From Culex pipiens pallens (taxonomy: Eukaryota; Arthropoda; Insecta; Diptera; Culicidae): a DNA stretch of 64,000 nucleotides. The notes under the pieces are model-generated. The model was not told the origin of the DNA. It made no database searches and was given only the letters and a program-made list of their open reading frames with translations. Shown in pieces: positions 55,287 to 64,000 of the stretch. The translations under genes were made by a program, and so were the position numbers. The stretch covers positions 74,209,236 through 74,273,235 of the forward strand of contig NC_068937.1 in NCBI RefSeq assembly GCF_016801865.2, given 5' to 3'. The first letter of the stretch is position 1; every line of letters starts with the position of its first letter.

Positions 55287-56205
55287 TTAAACAACGGAAC
55301 CGTTCCCTCCCTGGAAGCATTTCCTTCGGAAAGCATACTTAAGGAGTGTCCATACCTGGCGTCTCATCAGGGGTTCGTTAACCACCAGAGCAATTTCCTC
55401 CTTGACGGCATTCCCTTCCGGAATGCATACTCAAGGAGTGTCCATCTCTGGCGTTTCACCAGAGGGCCGTTTTATCTCGGAACTGTTTCCTCCTTGACGG
55501 CATTCCCTTCTGGAATGCACACTCAAGGAGTGTTCACCTCTGGCATCTCACCAGAGGTCCGTTAAACACCGGAACAGTTTCCTCCTTGACGGCATTCCCT
55601 TCCGGAATGCACACTCAAGGAGAGTCCACCTCTGGCATCTCACCAGAGGTCCGTTAAACACCGGAACAGTTTCCTCCTTGACGGCATTCCCTTCCGGAAT
55701 GCACACTCAAGGAGTGTCCACCTCAAGGAGTGTCCACCTCTGGCATCTCACCAGAGGTCCGTTAAACACCGGAACAGTTTCCTCCTTGACGGCATTCCCT
55801 TCCGGAATGCACACTCAAGGAGTGTCCACCCCTGGCGTCTCACCAGGGGTCCGTTTCATCTCGGAACAGTTTCCTCCTTGACGGCATTCCCTTCCGGAAT
55901 GCACACTCAAGGAGTGTCCACCCCTGGCGTCTCACCAGGGGTCCGTTTTATCTCGGAACTGTTTCCTCCTTGACGGCATTCCCTTCCGGAATGCACACTC
56001 AAGGAGTCTCACCAGGGGTCCGTTTCATCTCGGAACAGTTTCCTCCTTGACGGCATTCCCTTCCGGAATGCACACTCAAGGAGTGTCCACCCCTGGCGTC
56101 TCACCAGGGGTCCGTTTCATCTCGGAACAGTTTCCTCCTTGACGGCATTCCCTTCCGGAATGCACACTCAAGGAGTGTCCACCTCTGGCATCTCACCAGA
56201 GGTCC
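55287..56205. repeat. 92-bp tandem array, about ten units, two hairpins per unit
   Basis: GGCATTCCCTTCCGGAATGC recurs with about 92-bp spacing. In each unit CTCCTTGA pairs with TCAAGGAG around GCATTCC/GGAATGC (hairpin 1). ACCCCTGG pairs with CCAGGGGT, or in other units ACCTCTGG with CCAGAGGT, around a CGTCTCA or CATCTCA loop (hairpin 2). Unit 5 has an 18-bp internal duplication and unit 8 an internal deletion. The first two units are more diverged. Small ORFs over it are repeat artefacts. Confidence 0.93.
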
Positions 56206-57780
56206 GTTTTATACTGTTATCACGTTCTATTTTGCGGTTCCAAAATGCTCCGTTATCACTCTACTCACCATTCTCAATTTCACCTCTCGTCAACAAAAAC
56301 TTTTAAAACACTATTTTACAGTTGTTGGGGGCTTCTCGTAGAGCAGAAAGGTTTGCTAAGAAAATTTACTTCCAACTGAAAAAAAAAACAGTGGAAACCT
56401 GGCAGGATCGCCATTTGTGCGTTCCGCTCCGACGAGAAGCCCCCGCTTACACGACCGTTCACTCAGGCGGTTGACAGATGAAAGAGGACGAGCCAGCTTG
56501 TGTCACACACACACCACAATGCGGCGGGCCCACAGTTTGACTGCGAACGTCACATGCGTCACTCAGCATTGACAGTAGCACCGGTACAGGGATAGTGCAA
56601 TCTTATATGCCACAAAACCGCCAGAGCCTGTGGACACGCTTCTTTTATTTGGCAATACATGTTTTCACCTAAGCATCGTCCAAACAATAATAAAGGACTC
56701 ACCTTCTAACGGAATGCGGAAAGCCTCAACATAAAAAAAACTACTCACCTAATCAACTCAAACATGAACCCGCAGAAATTGTTCGTGGCTTTTGATTGAT
56801 TCACTCACATAATGCACTCTATCACCTTTAGCAATTGCACTTGCAAACAACACACGTAATCATCACAAAACTCCGCGAACTGAGCGGCACAAACAGAATC
56901 AAACACGATACAAGACGTTCTCTGGCTTTATTTTGGTCTCGAACAAATGATCTGTCACAAAAATTCATGCTGCCGGTTCTAGCTAGTTTTTTGGTAAAAT
57001 AACGCAAAATTTTGCTGAAACACCATTATTTTAGGTAAAATCATTTCTGTCATTCAGATTTGGGCTGTCAGTTTTGGATAGCAAATCAGCAATCAGGGTT
57101 AGCTATTTCACCGATTCCAAGTTGGTAGATTTACCTGTAATTTTAGCTAATTCAACCTACTAAATCACTGTTTCTCTAATTTGAAGCCAGCTGATTTGAA
57201 TTGTTAAATTTCGGATGGAACTCCTTTCCGTGCAATCGCTCCCAAATGGAACCGGAAAATGCCTGTTCTGATTGAATTAGTCACAATTTGATTTGATTAG
57301 ATTTTAGTTTGGTTTGTTGAGTAGACTTAACCAAATACTTTCGCAGTACCAGAACAACATGAATATTTATTTGTTTCAATCCGCATAATAGCAGATGCTA
57401 GAAATATGTTTCCCGAAAGTTGGAAACCTAACTTAGAGTGTCATGTACAAGCACCAACAGTTGTCTAATTTTATTTATCAGCATATGTACTTGAACGGCT
57501 TCATTGTGCAGCACATATTGTCAGTAAAAGAATCTTTACCACCTTACTAACACGCTTTTTTGCTTGCAGTTCAATAATGACAGTCAAAAAAGTTGTAAAA
57601 GAAGAAATAAATCATGGTAAGTAGTAAAAAATTTTTTAACTTCTCAAAATAACAGAATATCATAAAGTTTCATTGAGCAGTTACTTACGAAAAGAGCACA
57701 AACAAAAATGATCGAATCGTGCTCAACATTGCAATGCATTAGACTTTGGATTTCTTGGGTCGACATTTTTTTTCATGATC
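56206..57780. other. Unassigned sequence
   Basis: Contains the second 90-bp direct repeat. GGTAAAAT-type words at 56990-57040 and TTAGCTAATTCAACCTAC at about 57140 suggest another eroded MITE. No gene or RNA supported. Confidence 0.4.
56416..56505. repeat. 90-bp direct repeat, copy 2
   Basis: Near-identical to 52364-52453. Eighty bases upstream, GGGGGCTTCTCG (about 56329) is an inverted echo of the CGAGAAGCCCCC inside the repeat. Confidence 0.9.
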
Positions 57781-57888
57781 GTACCGTCATCAGGGGTGAC
57801 ATTGGGTCTGGGGGGTGAAATTGGGTCATACAAATTTCAGCATTTTTGTATGGCCCAATCTCACCCCCACATCCAATGATGACGGTAC
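57781..57888. mobile_element. 108-bp hairpin MITE
   Basis: GTACCGTCATCAGGGGTGAC at 57781 returns imperfectly inverted, ending ATGATGACGGTAC at 57888. ATTGGGTC-type words in each arm and a CATACAAATTTCAGCATTTT centre. Non-coding. Confidence 0.7.
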
Positions 57889-58092
57889 ATAAAATTTCCC
57901 GAGGAACTCCACAAACAGTTTTTCAGACATACTGTACTAAAAGTATATGACATTGGTCGGTTTCTCAAAACTCACTCGGTGGCGTTTTTTGTGTTTCAAC
58001 TAAATCTTATGAAATGTTCAGCATAAGAAGGCTGAAATGTCTATTGTCAATGCTTTTTGAAAAATGTATCTATCGTTTTAAAGATATTTTTT

Positions 58093-58258
58093 CTGTTATT
58101 AAAACAATATATTTCCATTTTCACACACAAAATTTAATTCGCGCTTGATATTTCGACGATATTTAAAAAATATATCTGTTATTGAAAATATATATTGTCA
58201 TTTTCACACACAAAATTTAATCAGTGCTTGATATTTCGACGATATTAAAAAAAATAAG
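58093..58258. repeat. 83-bp tandem duplication
   Basis: CTGTTATT...TTTTCACACACAAAATTTAA...GATATTTCGACGATATT occurs twice (58093 and 58176), with several changes. Confidence 0.8.
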
Positions 58259-58559
58259 CGAATCAAATTCATATTTGAACAACTTACCACGGACAAGACA
58301 CCAGGTAGGGTAGTGTGGAGTAATTTGTACATCCTAAGGAAATTGCTCTGCCACAGGCTGCATAGATATTTTAAAAGAGATGGATATTGGACATTGAAGA
58401 TCATATTCGATGGAAAAAGGTCATTCATTTCGATAAATATTGATATTTTATCGCAAAAATTTAAAGGTGTCCCAATTGATAGAATAAAATCGTTGTGTAG
58501 GTAAAAGTGATTTACTTTTAATTGGAAAAGAAACCTTTTTTTTAAAAAAAAACTTCATC

Positions 58560-58613
58560 ATCCCGGTACGAGAATCGATCTCACGGCCTAAAAAAAAAAC
58601 CAGCACGCCGCTA
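58560..58613 (-). mobile_element. SINE fragment (tRNA-like T arm)
   Basis: On the minus strand, GTGAGATCGATTCTCGTACC contains a B box (GATCGATTC). The A-box half is lost at the N2-D boundary. Confidence 0.4.
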
Positions 58614-58876
58614 CCCGAGCAGGGGTAAATAACACGGGAATACCAAATTTTGGTATTACTTGGGCAAATAACAGCGACCAAAATGTGCCCTTGGTTGCCC
58701 AGTAATAGATGGTAAAATACCATGAAATCATACCAAAAGCTTGTATGTGGAAGGGCACAACAATACCATACCATGTTATTCCAAAGGTAAAATAATACCA
58801 CAAAATAAAATCATTTCAATACCAAGTTGAGGTCTTCTGGATTTTTGAACATTGCTTGAATACCAAAACTTGGTAT
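58614..58876. mobile_element. N2 copy D, left 263 bp only
   Basis: CCCGAGCAGGGGTAAATAAC through AATACCAAAACTTGGTAT, then replaced by SINE sequence. No right end is found nearby, so the copy is deleted rather than just split. Confidence 0.85.
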
Positions 58877-59262
58877 AGCCGAGCTCCTGTGGTCTAATGG
58901 TTACAGGTTTCGCTTTATGAGCGGAAGGTCGTGGTTTCAAACCCACAAGGCTCGGCACATCCTTTCCCCTGTACTCTTCACATGTATAAGAACCAACTGT
59001 TCTCTGTATAATTGCCCTACAGAGCTCCACGGCCCGATCGCAAAAAGTGCTTTGAAGGGACGAGTTTTTCAGAAACCAGAACTTAAGGCGAAAGGCAAAG
59101 CCGCGGGGCCGGCTAGTTGGCGCGAAAAATCTCATAGGTTACTGCGATGCGCGCGCGCCACGTGCTCTCGTTTTGAATGCTGGCGTGGCTCAGTTACTGT
59201 TCGCACGAACTGCGTGCAGTGGAAAGTATTGTAATCAGTATGAAAATAAAGAAATAAATATT
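58877..59262 (+). mobile_element. tRNA-derived SINE
   Basis: GCCGAGC pairs with GCTCGGC; A box TGGTCTAATGG; a seven-base anticodon loop TTTATGA (reading UAU); and a B-box-like GTTTCAAAC. The T arm does not close properly and extra bases precede the acceptor strand, so it is a SINE head, not a tRNA gene. The body runs to an AAATAAAGAAATAAAT tail at about 59255. Confidence 0.65.
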
Positions 59263-59787
59263 TTTTCAAAACAATTTTTTTTAAATAGTTTCAAGCAGTG
59301 TGGTTGGTGTTAGTGAAGCGTAAACGAGTTTTTCGAAATATGGAAAAAATAATCATTTTGGATTGACAGTTTTTGTAAACTATATCGAACTGCTAATATT
59401 TTATTTATTTTTATTTGTTGTACAAATATTGTTTTGGCAAATATTTTAGTAAGGTTTGATTTACAAAAACCTTGATAAGCATGATTCGAATGTAAGTAAA
59501 ATGACTGTATATACGATATATATCGTTATTTCGATTTACAGTAACTAAAAAAACACACTCAGCCTCACGAACCATGTCAATACTTCGAAGGCTAATTGCT
59601 AATCAACTGACGTAGTGTAAAATACATTTTAAAACACTTTTTTCATTCAAATGTAGTAATTTGAAATTGTGTATGTGTTGAGGGATATAAACATCAAAAT
59701 ATATTTTGAACAGTGCCTTATCGAGTGATGAAGACGAGTCAAATAATCAAACAATTTAAGGAATGTTATACAAAAACATCAATCCCT
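59263..59787. other. AT-rich, no gene
   Basis: I see nothing supportable apart from short palindromes such as ATATATCGTTAT. Confidence 0.5.
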
Positions 59788-61349
59788 CCCGAGCAGGGGT
59801 AAATAACACGGGAATACCAAATTTTGGTATTACTTGGGCTAATAACAGCGACCAAAATGTGCCCTTGGTTGCCCAGTAATAGATGGTAAAATACCATGAA
59901 ATCATACCAAAGTCTTGTATGTGAAAGGGCACAACAATACCAAAACATGTTATTCCAAAGGTAAAATAATACCACAAAATAAAATCATTTCAATACCAAG
60001 TTGAGGTCTTCTGGATTTTTGAACATTGCTTGAATACCAAAACTTGGTATTGCCATGGTTTTATTTTTAGGTATTCCCGCGCCCTTGGAAAATCAGATTT
60101 TGGTATTCCTGTGGTCTTCCACAAACATGATTTTGGTATGATTTCATGGTATTTTACCATCTATTACTGGGCAACCAAGAGCACATTTTGGTCGCTGGTA
60201 TTTGCACAAGTAATACCAAAATTTGGTATTTTCATACCATTTTTAGTGCAGCAGTTGCAGTTAGTGAAAAAACGGAAATGATCCATATGCAACAGCCAAA
60301 TCTACTCACCTGATGATTCCATGTTGTTCTTAGTGATATTCTTCACCACACCGAATGCATTTGTCATTGATGAACGGCCTGTGCATGAAGTTCTTGAAGC
60401 TTCTGAAAAATAACAAGATTGAAAAATAAGTATTATTAAAATGAAACCGGATTGAAATTCACCAAAATTCAATAATCTGTTGATTGACTCGTTTTTCAAA
60501 GTATTTGGTTATCCCGACTTAAAGAAATTTCAACGTTTTTGAAAAAAATATTAGTGAGTATATCACAAAAAAAATCAGCTTTAACATTTTTGGGTATCAA
60601 GTCATTTTAGCGCAAAATTAATCATCTCGCCAAAATTTTTAAAAAAATTCCATAGTTTCAGAGAAAATTGATGAAATCTTTCAATACCAAAATAATACCA
60701 AAATGTGCCATCCTGACTTAGAAAATTTTCCACAATTTCAAGTCGTTTCTGTAGAGGGTATATCAAAAATGTTTAAAATCAAGTTTGAAATTTCCGGTTT
60801 TCAATGAAAGCATTCGCTTTGAGACATCATTTTAGCGCAGAATTAATTATTTTGTCAAAATTGGTCAAAATTTTCCCATAGTTTCAGAGGAATTTGATAA
60901 AACATTTTAATACCAAAATAATACCAAAATGTGCCATCCTGACTTAGAAAATTTTCCACAATTTCAAGTCATTTATGTAGGGGGTATATCAAAAATGTTT
61001 AAAATCAAGTTTGAAATTTCCGGTTTTCAATGAAAGCATTCGCTTTGAGACATCATTTTAGCGCAAAATTAATTATTTTGTCAAAATTTGTCAAAATTTT
61101 CCCATAGTTTCAGAGGAATTTGATAAAATACTGTAATACCAAAAGAATACCAAAATGTGGTGTTCGACCATTGACAAATTCTGCAATTTTGCAATATCAA
61201 AACAATACCTTAAATTGGTATGATACCACATTTTGCTCTTGCATAATCCTTAAGACAAATTTTCAAGGGTCCAGGAATACCAAAATTTGGGATTGATACC
61301 AGAGAAAGGTATTATTATGCATTTCCCTTGTTATTTACCCATGCTCGGG
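59788..61349. mobile_element. N2 copy E (1.56 kb, diverged)
   Basis: Both tips are present (CCCGAGCAGGGGTAAATAAC; CATGCTCGGG). It has one fewer 226-bp unit than copies A-C and scattered substitutions (e.g. GCCCTTGGTTGCCCAG). Flanks CT and AT do not match, so the target duplication is lost or altered. Confidence 0.88.
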
Positions 61350-61665
61350 ATTACTGAAGGTTTTTTTTTAAATTATTTAATAATTTATTGGAAATAACTG
61401 ACGTTCCAAGAATATTAAACTATTTTAACCTTCGGGAAGTCGCGTGTTTTCGCCTTTCTTACAAGTGCCCTTACAAACTGTGTACAAAGTACACGTACGC
61501 GACCTCCGGTGGGTTAAATTTCACTTGACAATTTGGCAAGTTTTTAATTGATACTTCAGGGATATAAAAGAATTATTTCTGATCACTAGTTTGACCAGTA
61601 ACTAACTCAAACTGCCATGACAGAAAGTTTGTTTAAAATTTTAAAACGTGGGTTTCATAGGAAAC
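61350..61665. other. Spacer, no gene
   Basis: A segment with ACAAAGTACACGTACGCGAC near 61480 is a little richer in CpG. Nothing further supported. Confidence 0.45.
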
Positions 61666-62090
61666 CTACACCCAAAACTGGCAGCGCTAGTCCGAGAGAA
61701 TGATGGTCTCGAGTCGAGAGAATAGTGGTACCATTCACGGACGCAGAGAACACAGCTCGAGATGGGCGATAGAACTATTCTCTCGAGGTTCATTTGCAAA
61801 AAAAGTTCATCCGTCAAACAAAAAACCAAAAGTGTCGACAACGGGAATCGAACCAGAGACCTTTGACAAACCAATCCAATGACTTAGCTGCCTCGGCCAC
61901 CTCAGCTTGGTGACCAAGGAGAAGTCAGAAGTCGATGTATGACACTTGTTGGAGATTTATTGATTCAACTAACGAATGAACTCATTTGTTATGATGGTGT
62001 GAGTTGGTACCATTATTCTATAGATTTTGGCACTGAGCCCTCAATAAATTTTGAGAGAACGATTATCTCGACTCTGAATTTTGGGTGTAG
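61666..62090. mobile_element. TIR element (CTACACCCAAAA ends) containing a SINE
   Basis: CTACACCCAAAACTGG at 61666 and its inverted partner ATTTTGGGTGTAG ending at 62090. Both ends share GAGAGAA/TTCTCTC and GGTACCATT modules. It holds a minus-strand tRNA-like segment. Target duplication not clear. Confidence 0.6.
61833..61915 (-). mobile_element. tRNA-derived SINE head, minus strand
   Basis: On the minus strand: A box GGTGGCCGAGGC, of the kind found in tRNA-Leu/Ser, and a perfect B box GGTTCGATTCC. The acceptor ends do not pair well, so I read it as a SINE or pseudo-tRNA rather than a functional tRNA. Confidence 0.5.
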
Positions 62091-62580
62091 ATGTTTGGGT
62101 ATCAAAAGATCTCAAATTGTATGCCCTTTCCGATGACACATAGGTTGACCTGTGAATGGTGGACCGGTTCAGATGCCGGCGAATTTTCCGACGTCGTAAT
62201 TCCGGGTTGGTATGGTATACTAAGTAGTTAGTAAACTTTATATTCAATCAATTTGTTTTTAATCAGTCGTGGATGCCTATTTGTGACACTGGATTTATGG
62301 TGATTTGTAAACAAATAACTGTATTTATTTAAATTTTTCGAAAGATGTAAAAACTTTTGTTGCACCTGTTTTGATTTTTGTAATAGTATTTATTATAGAA
62401 CTTTTTGTAGAAATAATTTTTATATGAGCTTTTTGTAGCAAAATGTTCGGCAAGAGTTTCCGAACAAAACGTAGTACTAGGTTTATGGCGAATTATAAAT
62501 TATTTACATGTTTCATCACAATATGTGCATAGTGATTAAGGGATGTAAATACTTTTTTACATACTGTACAAAAATGTTAT
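62091..62580. other. AT-rich, no gene
   Basis: No reading frame or RNA supported. AACTTTTTGTAGAAATAATT and GAGCTTTTTGTAGCAAAATG near 62400-62440 are a weak local repeat. Confidence 0.45.
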
Positions 62581-62875
62581 ACTTGAGCAGAGGTAAAGAA
62601 CACATAAATACCAAATTTTGCATATATTTGGGTAAATAACAGCGATCTAAATGAGACCTTGGTTCCCAAGTAATAGATGTCAAGTAATATTATGAAATCA
62701 TTCCAATATTTGCACGTGAAAGATCACAACATAGCCAAAACATGTTATTGCAAGGGTAAAACAATTCTACAAAAAAAAAAAACATTATTATACCTATTTG
62801 AGGTATTCTAGATTTTTACACATATATTCCTTACCAAAAAATGGCATTGCCATGTTTTTTTTTTGCTATCCCACA
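62581..62875. mobile_element. N2 copy F, ancient fragment
   Basis: CTTGAGCAGAGGTAAAGAAC, AATACCAAATTTTGC, AATAACAGCGATC and CAAGTAATAGATG follow the order of the N2 left end with many substitutions. The right half is missing. It shows the family has been resident for a long time. Confidence 0.75.
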
Positions 62876-63414
62876 CCTTTCGGTGGTCAGATTTAGGGGC
62901 AAGACGACCATATGGGGCAAGAGGAACAATCGCTCGTACGGCCGTAATTTTTACAATTTTGATTATTTCCAGTATGAAGAATTGTTGCTAGCAATGCAAT
63001 TAGATGCTTCTACTACCACATAACCGCCAAAACGACGTAAACGCCAAGGGACATAAGATTTAATGAAGTTTTTTTTAAAAGCCTTTGTTTTCTAATAATA
63101 TTTGGAATGTACAAAATAAGGCTTAGGGTTCGTTATAAGGCTCATTTTTTTAAAATGCTATTTTTCCTAGATCAGTAGTGTCCCCACCAATGATTTGCAC
63201 CTATTAGAAAGTATGATTAAACGTTTGGTTATTTTTGTTGAGAGCGTTTAAAAAATCTTGTTCAGGTGGGGCAAGTGTACCATATGGATTTTTGGTATGG
63301 AAAAAAATACGAATTGCTGCAACAACATATTTTATTGGGAAATAAATACAAAAAGTTCTTAAAAACTGATAAACAATTGTTTAAAAAAAATGTCGATACA
63401 AAATAAAGTGATAC
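62876..63414. other. Unassigned; GGGGCAAG-type repeat words
   Basis: GGGGCAAGACGACCATATGG (62897) and GGGGCAAGTGTACCATATGG (63267) recur 370 bp apart and may bound a small element. The ORFs are short and unconvincing. Confidence 0.4.
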
Positions 63415-63890
63415 TCTAATCTAATCTAATCTAATCTAATCAGACCCTAGCGCAGCCAATCTTTCGAAGGGATCCTGGAGAGTGCCTTAGGTTAGATGAC
63501 GCCTAGCACTCTTCTTGTCATTTATTAACATTTGTAGTGCGCCATTGCATTAGAATGCATTGAAACATCACAAGTGTTAAACCGGCCAGGCCTACTGCGT
63601 AAAGCCGTATCGCAGAGATGACTCGTAATTGGGTTGAGTTTGAGCACAGAGTGTTCGAACAACAACACAATTCTGAATCGACAGGGGAGGAAGAAGCGTG
63701 GGGACACACCACCATACGCTCCGAGATTTGGTTGTATTCGTTGGGAGCACCATGCTAAGAAGGTTTGGTACTCCGGGACCCTCTGGGATGGGACATTGTA
63801 TTTCCACGAATGCCCTGGACACTATTTGCCGTGGTTATAGCGCCACAACTCGCTCTCTGTAACAGTATTCCTAATTCCAGTTCACGCTCA
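63415..63890 (-). mobile_element. Retroposon 3' end with (ATTAG)n tail, minus strand
   Basis: On the plus strand, CTAAT is repeated five times at 63415-63439, followed by unique-looking sequence (CGCAGCCAATCTTTCGAAGG). Read on the minus strand it is an element ending in GATTAGATTAG, the form of a target-primed insertion. Overlapping minus-strand frames of about 60-76 codons might be the last part of a LINE ORF, but no RT motif is visible. Confidence 0.5.
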
Positions 63891-64000
63891 CCAAGTCGTC
63901 ATGGCCTAGTGGTTAGCATTTTTGCTTACCAATCCAAAGGACGGAGGATCGAACCCCGCCTCGAGCGACTTTGATTTTTCGTTCATAATTCATCATTTCA
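63891..64000 (+). mobile_element. tRNA-derived SINE, 5' part, cut by window end
   Basis: A box TGGCCTAGTGG and B box GATCGAACC, both perfect matches to the Pol III consensus. GTCG and CGAC close the ends. The body continues out of the window. Confidence 0.75.

Noticed and set aside
55287..56205. Resemblance of the regular 92-bp array to a CRISPR array
   Set aside because: Units have no unique spacers, no cas genes are present, and the sequence is from an animal genome.
52364..56505. A TRIM-type LTR element bounded by the 90-bp repeats
   Set aside because: No primer binding site next to the first repeat, no target duplication, and no polypurine tract clearly placed.
9901..60281. 83-codon frame recurring in N2 copies A, B, C and E
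   Set aside because: It lies in the N2 palindrome arm, has an antisense frame of equal quality, and its persistence follows from copy similarity rather than coding constraint.
63415..63439. (CTAAT)n as insect telomeric repeat
   Set aside because: Only five pentamer units, different from TTAGG, and placed as a retroposon tail.
329..63974. Most other frames of 60-110 codons in AT-rich DNA
   Set aside because: They overlap repeats or inverted-repeat arms, lack domains and are at the length expected by chance for this number of bases.
46326..63975. tRNA genes at 46326, 58877, 61833 and 63891
   Set aside because: Each has Pol III boxes but an imperfect T arm or acceptor, and those followed far enough run into SINE-like bodies; none folds as a complete tRNA.

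Overview
The window reads as transposon-rich chromosomal DNA of an insect, most likely a culicine mosquito (Culex-like). The inference rests on the TE content: tRNA-derived SINEs including a dimeric one, non-LTR retrotransposon fragments of types common in mosquitoes, many TIR/foldback elements, and insect-like relics of Aos1, Chd1 and Rack1. There are no operons, ribosome binding sites or bacterial-type genes. I see no complete, clearly functional single-copy host gene. The best host-like coding pieces are one splice-bounded exon (275-717), some exon-like minus-strand segments (about 9.0-9.2 and 11.5-11.85 kb), and a frameshifted PHD-finger/coiled-coil reading frame (44966-45548).

Layout. 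0-3.8 kb: end of a TIR element, an exon-like ORF, a foldback repeat (FB1 copy 1), and a decayed non-LTR ORF1 with a 440-bp tandem duplication. 3.8-8.3 kb: a 4.5-kb TIR element (N1) filled by about 16 copies of a 157-bp repeat. 8.3-12.8 kb: exon-like segments, two small hairpin elements and N2 copy A. 12.8-14.15 kb: an intronless GC-rich mosaic of three host genes (Aos1, Chd1, Rack1), all broken. 14.4-21.3 kb: FB1 copy 2, interrupted by a 5.0-kb palindromic element with an 8-bp target duplication, itself interrupted by N2 copy B. 21.4-30 kb: N1-related debris, two pieces of non-LTR retrotransposon (endonuclease; reverse transcriptase) and nested foldback/TIR elements. 30.1-40.2 kb: a foldback element (FB2) split by an 8-kb Ty3/gypsy-type LTR retrotransposon that keeps gag but has lost nearly all of pol. 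40.7-44.8 kb: a 3-kb octanucleotide satellite followed by a minisatellite of about 146 bp. 45-52 kb: the PHD reading frame, a dimeric SINE, and FB1 copy 3 carrying N2 copy C, which in turn carries a 926-bp TA-target element (N4). 52-64 kb: unassigned DNA, a 92-bp hairpin-bearing tandem array, N2 copies D, E and F, several SINEs and MITEs, and the tail of another retroposon.

The elements are related by nesting rather than by pathway. Several insertions can be read against an uninterrupted copy elsewhere in the window: N2-B against the other palindrome arm, the LTR element against the other FB2 arm, and N4 against N2-A. That fixes their boundaries and target duplications directly. N2 copies A, B and C are nearly identical (1791, 1791 and about 1790 bp after removing N4), which points to recent activity although no transposase is present in the window. 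All names N1-N4, FB1-FB3 are labels used only here.
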